Shown piece by piece: positions 8,399-16,418 of a stretch of 64,000 nt of DNA. Each line of letters begins with the position of its first letter. Position 1 is the first letter of the stretch. The DNA is from Cellvibrionaceae bacterium (GTDB lineage: Bacteria > Pseudomonadota > Gammaproteobacteria > Pseudomonadales > Cellvibrionaceae). Both the position numbers and the translations under genes were made by a program. The notes under the pieces were generated by a model. It searched no databases. It had not been told where the DNA came from and worked only from the letters and a program-made list of their open reading frames with translations. Where the stretch lies: positions 1 to 64,000 of the forward strand of contig JAGKXD010000007.1 of NCBI GenBank assembly GCA_021151525.1, in the 5' to 3' direction.

Positions 8399-8833
8399 AT
8401 GCGTCTTAACACACTTAGCCCCGCACCGGGCAGAATTAAAGCTGCTAAACGTGTTGGCCGTGGTATCGGTAGTGGTCTTGGTAAGACTGCTGGCCGTGGT
8501 CACAAAGGTTTGAAATCACGTTCTGGTGGCTCTGTACGTCCAGGTTTCGAAGGCGGTCAAATGCCTTTGCAAATCCGTTTGCCAAAATATGGTTTTTCTT
8601 CTCGTATTGGCCGCGTTACTGCTGAGATTCGTTTGTCAGAACTGAATTTGGTAGAAGGCTCCGTAGTAGATTTGGAAACTCTCAAGCAAGCAGACTTGAT
8701 TAGCTCCGTTATTAAACGCGCTAAGATTTTCGCTTCTGGTGAGTTGAAAAAGGCTGTAACCGTTAAAGGTTTGGCTGTAACCAAAGGTGCTAAGGCTGCT
8801 ATTGAAGCTGCTGGCGGTACTGTAGAAGAGTAA
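8399..8833 (+). CDS. rplO: 50S ribosomal protein L15
   Basis: L15 is a late-assembly protein with a long glycine- and arginine-rich N-terminal extension that threads into 23S rRNA (RVGRGIGSGLGKTAGRGHKG). The C-terminal globular domain ends with AAIEAAGGTVEE. The 144-residue length is standard. The gene lies between rpmD and secY with gaps of 1 and 7 bp. Confidence 0.98.
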   Translation: MRLNTLSPAPGRIKAAKRVGRGIGSGLGKTAGRGHKGLKSRSGGSVRPGFEGGQMPLQIRLPKYGFSSRIGRVTAEIRLSELNLVEGSVVDLETLKQADLISSVIKRAKIFASGELKKAVTVKGLAVTKGAKAAIEAAGGTVEE

Positions 8834-8840
8834 GAGACGC

Positions 8841-10175
8841 ATGGCTATCACCAACAATATGCCGTTAGCGAATCAAAAAGGTTTAGGCGAGCTTTGGGCT
8901 CGCCTTCGTTTTCTCTTTTTGGCTATTCTGGTCTACCGTATTGGTACTCACGTACCTATTCCTAGTTTAGACCCAGAACGAATCGCGAATCTGTTTAATC
9001 AAAACAAAGACACAATCCTTGGCATGTTTAACATGTTTTCGGGTGGTGCGCTTGAGCGGATGAGTATTTTAGCCCTGGGCATCATGCCTTACATTTCGGC
9101 ATCTATTATCATGCAACTCTTGAGCTCGGTTACTCCGCAGCTCGAGCAGTTGAAGAAAGAAGGCGATGCCGGACGTAGAAAAATAAACCAGTACACACGT
9201 TACTTCACTGTTGTCTTAGCAACTGTACAAGCTTTTGCGATGGCTGCTAGCTTTGCCAATTACGCTTATGGCGGTGAACCGACCTTTGCTTACTACTTCA
9301 CTTCTGTAGTGTCTTTGGTGACCGGCGCTGTCTTTATGATGTGGTTGGGGGAGCAAGTTACTGAGCGCGGTATTGGTAATGGTATATCCATGCTGATTTT
9401 CGCGGGTATCGTTGCTGGCTTGCCGCGTGCAATTATCCACTCGTTGGAAAGTGCTCGCCAAGGTGACGTGAATTATTTGGCGTTATTGTTTGTTGCGGTA
9501 ATTGCAGTAGCAGTGGTTTGGTTGGTTGTGCGCATTGAGCGCGGTCAACGCAGAATCACCGTAAATTATGCTAAAAGACAACCTGGTCGTCAGGGTTTTG
9601 GGGCGCAATCAAGCCACTTGCCTTTGAAGATCAATATGTCTGGTGTAATTCCAGCGATTTTCGCAAGCAGTATTTTGTTGTTCCCAGCATCTATTGCGCA
9701 GTGGTTTGGTCAAGGTGAAGGTCCAGTAAAAGCCTTCCTGCAAGACTTCGCTTTGGCGATTAGTCCTGGCCAACCGCTCTACATTTTGATGTTCGTTGGT
9801 TTTATTTCGTTCTTCTGCTTCTTCTACACCGCGTTGATGTTCAACCCGAAAGAAGTGGCCGAGAACTTGAAGAAATCGGGTGCTTACATTCCAGGGATTC
9901 GTCCTGGTGAGCATTCCGCAAAATATATCGATAGTGTTTTGACTCGCTTAACCGTGATCGGCGCTATTTATATGTCAGCAGTTTGCTTGTTACCTCAGTT
10001 CTTGCAAGTAGCCGCAAAAGTACCTTTCTATTTGGGTGGTACTTCATTACTGATCGTAGTGGTTGTGGTTATGGACTTTATGTCTCAGGTACAGGCTCAC
10101 TTGATGTCTCATCAATATGAATCATTGATGAAGAAGTCAAACTTAAAAGGTTACGGTAGCGGAAACGCTCGTTAA
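8841..10175 (+). CDS. secY: Sec translocon channel subunit SecY
   Basis: SecY is the pore of the SecYEG protein-export channel in the inner membrane. The 444-residue product has ten predicted membrane segments, starting near 22-42 (LRFLFLAILVYRIGTHVPIP). It also has the plug region after TM1, the cytosolic loop VRIERGQRRITVNYAKRQ used for ribosome and SecA contact, and the family motif LKINMSGVIPAIFASS. Placement after rplO and before rpmJ is the gammaproteobacterial order. Many exported enzymes in this window depend on it. Confidence 0.98.
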   Translation: MAITNNMPLANQKGLGELWARLRFLFLAILVYRIGTHVPIPSLDPERIANLFNQNKDTILGMFNMFSGGALERMSILALGIMPYISASIIMQLLSSVTPQLEQLKKEGDAGRRKINQYTRYFTVVLATVQAFAMAASFANYAYGGEPTFAYYFTSVVSLVTGAVFMMWLGEQVTERGIGNGISMLIFAGIVAGLPRAIIHSLESARQGDVNYLALLFVAVIAVAVVWLVVRIERGQRRITVNYAKRQPGRQGFGAQSSHLPLKINMSGVIPAIFASSILLFPASIAQWFGQGEGPVKAFLQDFALAISPGQPLYILMFVGFISFFCFFYTALMFNPKEVAENLKKSGAYIPGIRPGEHSAKYIDSVLTRLTVIGAIYMSAVCLLPQFLQVAAKVPFYLGGTSLLIVVVVVMDFMSQVQAHLMSHQYESLMKKSNLKGYGSGNAR

Positions 10176-10197
10176 TCCTGGATTTTGAGGTTGAATA

Positions 10198-10314
10198 ATG
10201 AAAGTTCGTGCTTCTGTTAAAAAGATTTGCCGCAATTGCAAAATGGTGCGTCGTAACGGTGTTCTGCGTGTAATCTGCGCTGTTGAACCGCGTCATAAGC
10301 AGCGTCAGGGTTAA
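10198..10314 (+). CDS. rpmJ: 50S ribosomal protein L36, zinc-ribbon form
   Basis: This 38-residue ORF begins MKVRASVKKICRNCKMVRRN and ends EPRHKQRQG, the signature of L36. Cysteines 11, 14 and 27 and histidine 33 form the zinc ribbon, so this is the C+ version expected in zinc-replete cells. It starts 22 bp after secY and a terminator follows, making it the last gene of the spc group. Confidence 0.96.
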   Translation: MKVRASVKKICRNCKMVRRNGVLRVICAVEPRHKQRQG

Positions 10315-10342
10315 TGCTTAATTAATTTGTCGCTTCAACATT

Positions 10343-10383
10343 GAGGCAGGTGTTCACAGAGTGATCGCCTGCCTCTTGTTTTC
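10343..10383 (+). terminator. Terminator after rpmJ
   Basis: GAGGCAGG (10343-10350) pairs with CCTGCCTC (10368-10375), with two more pairs including one G-U, and is followed by TTGTTTT. It lies 28 bp after the rpmJ stop and closes the S10-spc gene set. Confidence 0.8.
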
Positions 10384-10418
10384 TAAGTGACAAACTAAAG
10401 CATTGCCAATAGGGGGCG

Positions 10419-10480
10419 TTGACTGTCGTTAGATAAGAAATTGTCTAGCTATTGCTTTGCGCTGTATTTCTCGCTATCCT
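10419..10480 (+). promoter_or_regulatory. Candidate promoters of the alpha operon
   Basis: Two sigma70-like arrangements lie between the rpmJ terminator and rpsM. The first is TTGACT (10419) with TGTCTA (10442) at 17 bp spacing. The second is TTGCTT (10452) with TATCCT (10475), also 17 bp apart. The second would give a leader of roughly 70 bases before rpsM, where S4 feedback acts in E. coli. I did not recognise the S4 pseudoknot itself. Which promoter is used cannot be decided from sequence. Confidence 0.4.
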
Positions 10481-10555
10481 GCGCGCCTTTTTGAGCGGCG
10501 ATGATGGCGGTTAATACTGTCAACGCTACATTTATGTGTTATTGGAGTAATTTGA

Positions 10556-10912
10556 ATGGCTCGTATTGCTGGTGTAAACATACCAGATAACAAACACGCC
10601 GTTATCTCGTTGACTTATGTTTACGGGATTGGTCGTACCACAGCTAAGCAGATTTGTGCTGCCACTGGTGTTTCTGAAGAAACCAAAATTGGTACCTTGT
10701 CAGAAGAACAGTTGGAGTCGATCCGTACTGAGGTTGCCAAGCGCACCGTAGAGGGTGACTTGCGCCGTGTTATATCTATGAATATCAAGCGTTTGATGGA
10801 TTTGGGTTGCTACCGTGGCTTGCGTCACCGTCGTAGCTTGCCATTGCGTGGTCAGCGTACAAAAACGAACGCTCGTACTCGTAAAGGCCCACGTAAGCCA
10901 ATTAAGAAGTAA
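10556..10912 (+). CDS. rpsM: 30S ribosomal protein S13
   Basis: S13 is a head protein that contacts tRNA and forms bridges with the large subunit. The 118-residue product begins MARIAGVNIPDNKHAVISLT and ends with the basic RHRRSLPLRGQRTKTNARTR tail that touches tRNA. A TTGGAG ribosome binding site precedes the ATG. It is the first gene of the alpha operon. Confidence 0.98.
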   Translation: MARIAGVNIPDNKHAVISLTYVYGIGRTTAKQICAATGVSEETKIGTLSEEQLESIRTEVAKRTVEGDLRRVISMNIKRLMDLGCYRGLRHRRSLPLRGQRTKTNARTRKGPRKPIKK

Positions 10913-10967
10913 TTCTTAGGCTTAACTTCATTCACTTACGGTAACAAATTAGTAGGAAGAAATTGCT

Positions 10968-11363
10968 ATGGCTAAGCCAAGTAATAAAACCGCGACCAAG
11001 AAAAAAGTTAAAAAAACAGTAGTGGACGGCGTTGCCCATATCCACGCTTCTTTTAACAACACCATCGTGACTATCACTGATCGTCAAGGTAACGCTCTTA
11101 GCTGGGCTACTTCAGGTGGTTCTGGTTTCCGTGGTTCACGTAAATCTACACCATTCGCTGCGCAGGTTGCTGCTGAGCGTGCTGGTGAAGCTGCAAAAGA
11201 ATACGGTTTGAAAAATCTTGACGTAGAAGTTAAAGGTCCGGGCCCAGGTCGTGAATCAGCTGTTCGTGCGCTGAATAATGTTGGTTACAAAATTACCAAC
11301 ATCACTGACGTAACGCCTATTCCTCACAACGGCTGCCGTCCGCCGAAAAAACGTCGTGTGTAA
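10968..11363 (+). CDS. rpsK: 30S ribosomal protein S11
   Basis: S11 lies on the 30S platform near the E site. The 131-residue sequence has HIHASFNNTIVTITDRQGNA and the C-terminal VTPIPHNGCRPPKKRRV. The Asn-Gly in PHNG is the site converted to isoaspartate in E. coli S11. A GTAGGAAGAAA ribosome binding site precedes the start. rpsD follows after 14 bp. Confidence 0.98.
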   Translation: MAKPSNKTATKKKVKKTVVDGVAHIHASFNNTIVTITDRQGNALSWATSGGSGFRGSRKSTPFAAQVAAERAGEAAKEYGLKNLDVEVKGPGPGRESAVRALNNVGYKITNITDVTPIPHNGCRPPKKRRV

Positions 11364-11377
11364 GGGGAGAATAGATA

Positions 11378-11998
11378 ATGGCTCGTTATATTGGACCTAC
11401 CTGTAAACTCTCTCGCCGTGAAGGTACCGATCTTTTCTTGAAAAGTGGTGCGCGCGCGTTAGATTCAAAATGTAAATTAGAAACTGCACCAGGCCAGCAT
11501 GGCCAACGTCGTGGTCGCTTGTCTGACTATGGTGTGCAGTTGCGTGAAAAGCAAAAAGTTCGTCGTATCTACGGCATTCTCGAAAAGCAATTCCGTGGTT
11601 ACTACAAAGAAGCTGCGCGTCGTAAAGGCGCTAGCGGTGAGAACTTGTTGAAGCTGCTCGAATCTCGCTTGGATAACGTTGTTTATCGTATGGGCTTCGG
11701 CTCAACTCGCTCTGAGTCACGTCAATTGGTATCGCACAAGGCAATTAGCGTAAACGGTAAAACCGTTAATATCGCTTCTTACCAGGTTGCTGCTGGTGAT
11801 GTTATTGCAGTTCGCGAAAAAGCTAAAAAGCAATTGCGCATCCAAAACGCTATTAACCTTGCTGGCCAACGCAGCAATGTTGAGTGGGTTGATGTTAACG
11901 CTGAGAAGAAAGAAGGCGTGTTCAAGCGCGTTCCTGATCGCAGCGATTTGCCAGCTGATATCAACGAGAACCTCATCGTAGAGCTTTACTCTAAGTAA
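11378..11998 (+). CDS. rpsD: 30S ribosomal protein S4
   Basis: S4 nucleates 30S assembly and, in E. coli, represses the alpha operon by binding the rpsM leader. The 206-residue protein shows KLSRREGTDLFLKSGARALD at the N terminus, an S4-type RNA-binding domain (RLDNVVYRMGFGSTRSESRQ) and a C terminus ending NLIVELYSK. After the stop comes a perfect 9-bp hairpin and then rpoA. Confidence 0.98.
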   Translation: MARYIGPTCKLSRREGTDLFLKSGARALDSKCKLETAPGQHGQRRGRLSDYGVQLREKQKVRRIYGILEKQFRGYYKEAARRKGASGENLLKLLESRLDNVVYRMGFGSTRSESRQLVSHKAISVNGKTVNIASYQVAAGDVIAVREKAKKQLRIQNAINLAGQRSNVEWVDVNAEKKEGVFKRVPDRSDLPADINENLIVELYSK

Positions 11999-12011
11999 GG
12001 AACTCTCAGTA

Positions 12012-12034
12012 AGCGCCGAGTGTTGCTCGGCGCT
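12012..12034 (+). other. Stem-loop between rpsD and rpoA
   Basis: AGCGCCGAG and CTCGGCGCT form a perfect 9-bp stem around a TGTTG loop. No T tract follows (the next bases are AACAAC), so it is unlikely to be an intrinsic terminator. It may protect or mark a processing point in the alpha operon mRNA; that role is inference. Confidence 0.6.
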
Positions 12035-12077
12035 AACAACATCTCGGTACTAACTAGAACCGCTAACAGGTGTGGAT

Positions 12078-13064
12078 ATGCAGACAGCAGTAAACGAATT
12101 TTTAACTCCTCGTCATATCGACGTTTCCGAAAGCAGCCCAACTCATGCGCGCGTGGTATTGGAGCCTTTGGAACGTGGTTTTGGACATACACTTGGCAAT
12201 GCCTTGCGTCGTATTCTGCTTTCTTCAATGGCCGGTTGTGCCATCGTGGAAGCTGAAATCGAAGGTGTTTTGCACGAGTACAGTGACATCGAAGGCGTTC
12301 GCGAGGACGTGATTGAGATTTTGTTGAATCTCAAAGGTGTTGCCATTGTTATGCACGGTAAGGATCAAACCGTTCTTACCTTGAACAAAAAAGGCCCAGG
12401 CGTTGTTACTGCTGCTGATATTCAACTCGATCACGATGTGGAAATCAAAAATCCAGATCACGTGATTGCGAATATCACTGGCAATACTGAATTGAAAATG
12501 CGCTTGACCGTAGCTCGTGGTCGTGGTTACCAACCAGCTGACTCTCGTCGTAAAGACGATGATGAAAGCCGTGCAATTGGTCGCTTGCAGCTCGACGCTT
12601 CTTTCAGCCCAGTAAAACGTTTGGCATACAGCGTAGAAAATGCGCGCGTTGAACAACGTACTGACTTGGACAAATTGGTATTGGATTTGGAAACGAACGG
12701 TACTATTGATCCAGAAGAAGCTATCCGTCGCGCAGCTACGATTCTGCAGCAACAACTCGCTGTGTTTGTTGATTTGGAAGGCGAAAAACAATCCGCCCCA
12801 GAGCAAAAAGAAGAGGCAATCGATCCTGTTCTCTTGCGTCCAGTGGATGATTTGGAGCTTACCGTACGCTCAGCAAACTGCTTGAAAGCGGAAAACATTT
12901 ACTACATTGGCGACTTGATTCAACGCACAGAAGTTGAATTGTTGAAGACGCCAAACTTGGGTAAAAAATCTCTTACCGAAATCAAAGATGTTCTCGCTTC
13001 ACGCGGCTTGTCGCTCGGTATGCGTTTAGAAAACTGGCCACCGGCTAGTCTTCGTAACGACTAA
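12078..13064 (+). CDS. rpoA: RNA polymerase alpha subunit
   Basis: RpoA dimerises to seed RNA polymerase assembly and its C-terminal domain binds UP elements and activators. I start at the ATG at 12078 (MQTAVNEFLTPRHIDV), matching the E. coli N terminus, not at the in-frame GTG six bases earlier; an ACAGG lies 7 bases upstream. The 328-residue length is standard. The N-terminal domain runs to about 230 and the C-terminal domain from about 245, with the DNA-binding helix LTVRSANCLKAENI. Confidence 0.97.
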   Translation: MQTAVNEFLTPRHIDVSESSPTHARVVLEPLERGFGHTLGNALRRILLSSMAGCAIVEAEIEGVLHEYSDIEGVREDVIEILLNLKGVAIVMHGKDQTVLTLNKKGPGVVTAADIQLDHDVEIKNPDHVIANITGNTELKMRLTVARGRGYQPADSRRKDDDESRAIGRLQLDASFSPVKRLAYSVENARVEQRTDLDKLVLDLETNGTIDPEEAIRRAATILQQQLAVFVDLEGEKQSAPEQKEEAIDPVLLRPVDDLELTVRSANCLKAENIYYIGDLIQRTEVELLKTPNLGKKSLTEIKDVLASRGLSLGMRLENWPPASLRND

Positions 13065-13078
13065 GAAACCGAAAAACT

Positions 13079-13119
13079 AAAGCGGCTATTGCTTAGGCGG
13101 TAGCCGCTTTAATTTTTTA
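13079..13119 (+). terminator. Terminator-like hairpin between rpoA and rplQ
   Basis: AAAGCGGCTA (13079-13088) pairs perfectly with TAGCCGCTTT (13101-13110) and is followed by AATTTTTTATT. It starts 15 bp after the rpoA stop and well before rplQ. It looks like a true intrinsic terminator inside the alpha operon, so rplQ may be read through only partly or have its own promoter. Confidence 0.7.
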
Positions 13120-13124
13120 TTAGT

Positions 13125-13154
13125 TCACCCGTCAACTCACTTCGGTGCGGGTGA
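13125..13154 (+). other. Second stem-loop before rplQ
   Basis: TCACCCG (13125-13131) pairs with CGGGTGA (13148-13154), leaving a 16-base loop. It lies between the terminator-like hairpin and the rplQ ribosome binding site (GAAGGAAATT). It could be a leader structure for L17 expression; no known element was recognised. Confidence 0.45.
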
Positions 13155-13198
13155 TTAACGAGATTGCTATTAGCAATCCTTTTTGAAGGAAATTTATC

Positions 13199-13591
13199 AT
13201 GCGTCATCAATTATCAGGTCGTCAATTAGGCCGTAATTCTTCTCACCGTAAAGCTATGTTCCGTAACATGGTTATTTCTTTGGTTGAGCATGAATTGATT
13301 AAAACTACTTTGCCAAAAGCAAAAGAACTGCGTCGTTTCGCAGAGCCTTTGATTACTTTGGCTAAAGTAGACAGCGTTGCTAACCGTCGTCTTGCTTTTG
13401 CTCGTTTGAACAGCAAAGAAGCCGTAGGTAAGTTGTTCAGTGAATTAGGTCCACGTTACAACACTCGCCCAGGTGGTTACTTGCGCGTGTTGAAATGCGG
13501 CTTCCGCGCTGGCGATAAAGCACCAATGGCTTATGTTGAGCTCGTTGGTCGCCCAGTTGCTGCGAAGGCGGTTGAAGTAGACGCTGAATAA
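13199..13591 (+). CDS. rplQ: 50S ribosomal protein L17
   Basis: L17 binds 23S rRNA on the solvent side near the tunnel exit. The 130-residue product begins MRHQLSGRQLGRNSSHRKAM and contains RPGGYLRVLKCGFRAGDKAP, both typical. It lies 134 bp after rpoA, much farther than in E. coli, with two hairpins in between. A strong terminator follows. Confidence 0.98.
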   Translation: MRHQLSGRQLGRNSSHRKAMFRNMVISLVEHELIKTTLPKAKELRRFAEPLITLAKVDSVANRRLAFARLNSKEAVGKLFSELGPRYNTRPGGYLRVLKCGFRAGDKAPMAYVELVGRPVAAKAVEVDAE

Positions 13592-13612
13592 TTTTAGCGA
13601 TTCGCGCTAATT

Positions 13613-13640
13613 AAAAAGCCAGGCTTATGCCTGGCTTTTT
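13613..13640 (+). terminator. Terminator after rplQ
   Basis: AAAAAGCCAGGC pairs with GCCTGGCTTTTT around a TTAT loop, a textbook intrinsic terminator ending the alpha operon. Its A-rich left side means it could also work on the minus strand. Confidence 0.9.
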
Positions 13641-13695
13641 GCTTTCTGACGGTATCATATTGTTTTCTGGTTCAATGAGCTGGATGAGATAAATT

Positions 13696-13727
13696 ATTAA
13701 AATAAATAAGGGAGACAAGAGTCTCCC
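13696..13727 (-). terminator. Minus-strand terminator downstream of the PEBP gene
   Basis: Read on the minus strand, GGGAGAC and GTCTCCC form a 7-bp stem with a four-base loop at 13710-13727, followed by TTATTTATTTTAAT. It lies about 120 bp beyond the stop of the PEBP-like gene, so it may end that transcript or a separate small RNA. Confidence 0.55.
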
Positions 13728-13846
13728 AAGACGTGCTCGCCTAGCAACCTGTTTTTCGCTGGGTTCAGTTGTGGTCCTGACCCAACATTTGTTTAGTTCT
13801 CGGCTCGGCGGTCCTTATATGTTTAACGGCACTTGTTTGACAGCGC
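13728..13846 (-). other. Possible structured RNA or long 3' UTR, identity unknown
   Basis: Between the PEBP stop and the minus-strand terminator lie about 120 bases without an ORF. On the minus strand a TATAAG (13819-13814) could serve as a -10 box directly before a segment with short self-complementary runs, such as TGGGT with ACCCA. I do not recognise a known RNA family. It may simply be an untranslated tail. Confidence 0.2.
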
Positions 13847-14548
13847 TTAGCGGAAATAACCCGCTGTTGATGCTTTGTCGATGATGCTATCGGCAAAAGC
13901 TGCTTCAAACTCTGTGCGGGTTAAGGGCCCTGAGAAGCTAATACTCTCCTTGTTGAGGGCATAAATTTGAAATTGGTAGTGATGGCGTCCTGAGGGTGGG
14001 CAGGGGCCCCGATACTTAGCTGAGCCAAAGTCGCTAGCGGTTTCTACCGAGCCAGCAGGAAGTTTGTCGGCGTGAGTGGATGCACCTTCTGCGAGCTCCG
14101 TAGCGGCAGCACTAATGTTGTAAATATTCCAATGCACCCAAACCACACCAAACATGGCAAAGGCATCCGGGTCATCCACAATGACGGTAAAGCTTTTGGT
14201 GCCTGCCGGCGCTCCCTCCCAGCCCAATTGGGGATTAATATCAATGCCGTCACACGTATACTTATTGGGGATGGTGGCGTCTTCAACGAAGCTGGTCGAA
14301 GTCAGCTTGAAGTTGGATGTGACCGCAGAAGATGCGGATGAGGACGCCAGTGAGCTGCTGGATAAGCTTGCTACTCTGCTCGATGATGAGCTTGAAGATG
14401 ACGAGCTCGAAGAGCTGGGGGCACTGCTAGATGAGAGGCTGGACGAGCTGGGTGTTTCGGTTGCGCTAGAACTTTTGCCTCCAGAAGAACCGCCACAGGC
14501 GGTGAGCAATAAGAACGATAAGCATAAAATGGTTTTGACGAATTTCAT
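13847..14548 (-). CDS. PEBP-like (YbhB/YbcL) lipoprotein with polyserine linker
   Basis: The C-terminal part (about 82-233) is a phosphatidylethanolamine-binding protein fold of the bacterial YbhB/YbcL type. It contains DDPDAF, WVHWNIYNI and RGPCPPSGRHHYQF, which form the conserved ligand pocket. The N terminus is a lipoprotein signal with lipobox LTAC (Cys18). A run of about 60 residues made mostly of serine follows. Most bacterial homologues are cytoplasmic or periplasmic and lack such a linker, so tethering to a membrane surface is an unusual form. The ligand is unknown. It is transcribed away from the CadC-like regulator. Confidence 0.88.
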   Translation of the reverse strand: MKFVKTILCLSFLLLTACGGSSGGKSSSATETPSSSSLSSSSAPSSSSSSSSSSSSSRVASLSSSSLASSSASSAVTSNFKLTSTSFVEDATIPNKYTCDGIDINPQLGWEGAPAGTKSFTVIVDDPDAFAMFGVVWVHWNIYNISAAATELAEGASTHADKLPAGSVETASDFGSAKYRGPCPPSGRHHYQFQIYALNKESISFSGPLTRTEFEAAFADSIIDKASTAGYFR

Positions 14549-14748
14549 GGCGAATACCTGCTGTTGTTATGAATACTGAGATTGCAATTGAGGAAGTCCC
14601 TAGCGGATTCCCTGAGTTCAAAATCCTAGTTGCACAGCGCGGCTTTTCGTCATTAAATCTTATGAAGTCTTACTAAGAAAATAAGAACAACTGCTTACCT
14701 CCACTACTTAAACCCTTCCGGCGGACGAATTAAGCTCCAGGGGATCGA

Positions 14749-16233
14749 ATGTCAACAGAACCCGATGTATCAGAAGGTCAAAGCAGCTCTGCTATTTATG
14801 CGATTGGCAAATGGTCGCTCAACGCGCATAGCAATCAGTTGTCGAAAGATGGGCAGTCGGTTGAGTTGGAATATCGTCTCACCAATTTATTGGTATTTCT
14901 GTTGGAAAATCGGGACAGGGTTTTGAGTAAAGATGAAATCCTGAGGGCGGTGTGGCCCAAAAAGGTGGTGAATGACGATAGCGTTGCGGTTGCTATCAGT
15001 CAGTTGCGCAAGGCGCTGGAAGACAATCCGCGCACTCCCAAATACATCAAAACCATTCCCGGCGTTGGTTATCAATTTATCTTTCAGGATTTACCAGTAC
15101 CACCATCAATCAATATATCCATTGAAGCGGCTTCCGCTAAGCCACAGCAGCGCCCTACAAAAGCTATAGCTGTGGTCCTTGCTGCAGTGGTGTTGCTCGC
15201 TGTGTTTGTTGCGTTGGGTTACGATCGGCTGAAGGAGAAGCCGATGATCGTGCATAAGCCTGCAGAGCCGGCTTTACCTACCCATGATGTGAACTTATTA
15301 GAGCACGCAAAAAAATTGGTGGAAAGCGCTAATGCTGACGATTGGCGCGCGGCTGTGAAGTTGTTGCGACAGCTTATCGAAAAACATCCCAGCAACGCAG
15401 AGGCTTATTTAAAGGTTGCTGAAGCAAAAATTAAACTCTTTGGCGAGCATTTTGCTGAAACGGAAAACTATTTGGAAATTAGCGCCCTGTTAAAAAAGGC
15501 TTTAGAGCTTGATCCGCAGCTAGCTCGTGCGCACTCGTGGTTGGGAGAGTTGATTTTTGTTCACGATTTAAAGCCCGTTGACGCAGAAGAACATTTCAAG
15601 CGTGCGATTGAGTTGGCTCCGCAAGATGATTCCATTCGGTATCGCTACGCACATTTTCTATTTATTTATAAACGTTTCACCGAAGCGCGTGAGCAAATTG
15701 ATATTTCGCGTGGCTTAAATCCCCTGACTTTTTCTGGCACCAACATGGTTTGGGTGTATTTGTTGCAGGGCGATAATGAAATGGCAGAGCGAGAACTAAA
15801 TCGCATTAAAAGCACAGAAGATACTGACAGTTTTTTTAATGTTGCTGCGCAAAATGTCTATTATCAAATGGGCAACGAACAAAAAGTTTATGACAATATG
15901 AAATGGTTTTTTAATCGGGCGCAATTCAGCGAAGAAAAAATTAACAGTTTAAATCAAGCTTTTGCAAAAGGCGGCCTTAAAGAGGTTTATCGCTGGCTGC
16001 TGGCGCACAAAGAGGCCGCAGACGTTGGTCAATACACTCCGCCTATTTCGTGGGCAAGATATGCCGTGGCGGTGGGCGATAACAAATCAGCGATGAATTA
16101 TTTGGAGCAGGCTTATTTAAAACGTCAGCCCCACGTCGAATGTGCAGCAGCAGATCCGCATTACGCACCATTGAAAGATGAAGTTAGGTTCAAAGAGTTT
16201 GTTGCGCGATTTGGCAATTCAGTTGTGCATTAA
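14749..16233 (+). CDS. CadC/ToxR-type membrane regulator with TPR domain
   Basis: Residues 16-112 form an OmpR-type winged helix (LVFLLENRDRVLSKDEILRAVW, then KYIKTIPGVGYQF). A single membrane segment lies near 139-157, and the C-terminal two thirds hold tetratricopeptide repeats (for example DPQLARAHSWLGELIF). By family analogy it binds DNA from the membrane and senses a signal or partner outside. The S9 peptidase gene follows 185 bp later in the same direction and is a plausible target. No receiver domain is present, so it is a one-component regulator. The 494-residue length is usual for this architecture. Confidence 0.88.
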   Translation: MSTEPDVSEGQSSSAIYAIGKWSLNAHSNQLSKDGQSVELEYRLTNLLVFLLENRDRVLSKDEILRAVWPKKVVNDDSVAVAISQLRKALEDNPRTPKYIKTIPGVGYQFIFQDLPVPPSINISIEAASAKPQQRPTKAIAVVLAAVVLLAVFVALGYDRLKEKPMIVHKPAEPALPTHDVNLLEHAKKLVESANADDWRAAVKLLRQLIEKHPSNAEAYLKVAEAKIKLFGEHFAETENYLEISALLKKALELDPQLARAHSWLGELIFVHDLKPVDAEEHFKRAIELAPQDDSIRYRYAHFLFIYKRFTEAREQIDISRGLNPLTFSGTNMVWVYLLQGDNEMAERELNRIKSTEDTDSFFNVAAQNVYYQMGNEQKVYDNMKWFFNRAQFSEEKINSLNQAFAKGGLKEVYRWLLAHKEAADVGQYTPPISWARYAVAVGDNKSAMNYLEQAYLKRQPHVECAAADPHYAPLKDEVRFKEFVARFGNSVVH

Positions 16234-16418
16234 CTTATTGGTTTTTTTTGATGTAGCTTCCAAAAAATGCAGACAAGTTTGAAATTTATTTGCTGTCTTG
16301 GATAAACTGGGGTTTAGTCCACGTAAAATTATTTAATATTAATCTAAGGATTCTCGGCAACCTTTTGCTTTATTGCAATGATTCGGACATCGAGGACGCA
16401 TTACTAAAAGAGGAATTT

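Noticed and set aside
12225..12898. Minus-strand ORFs of up to 193 codons opposite rpoA
   Set aside because: They arise from the codon pattern of rpoA and carry no recognisable protein signature.
13710..13846. Idea that the minus-strand segment is the 4.5S SRP RNA
   Set aside because: A short GGTCAGGA-like string is shared, but the GGAA tetraloop motif and long self-pairing ends are missing.
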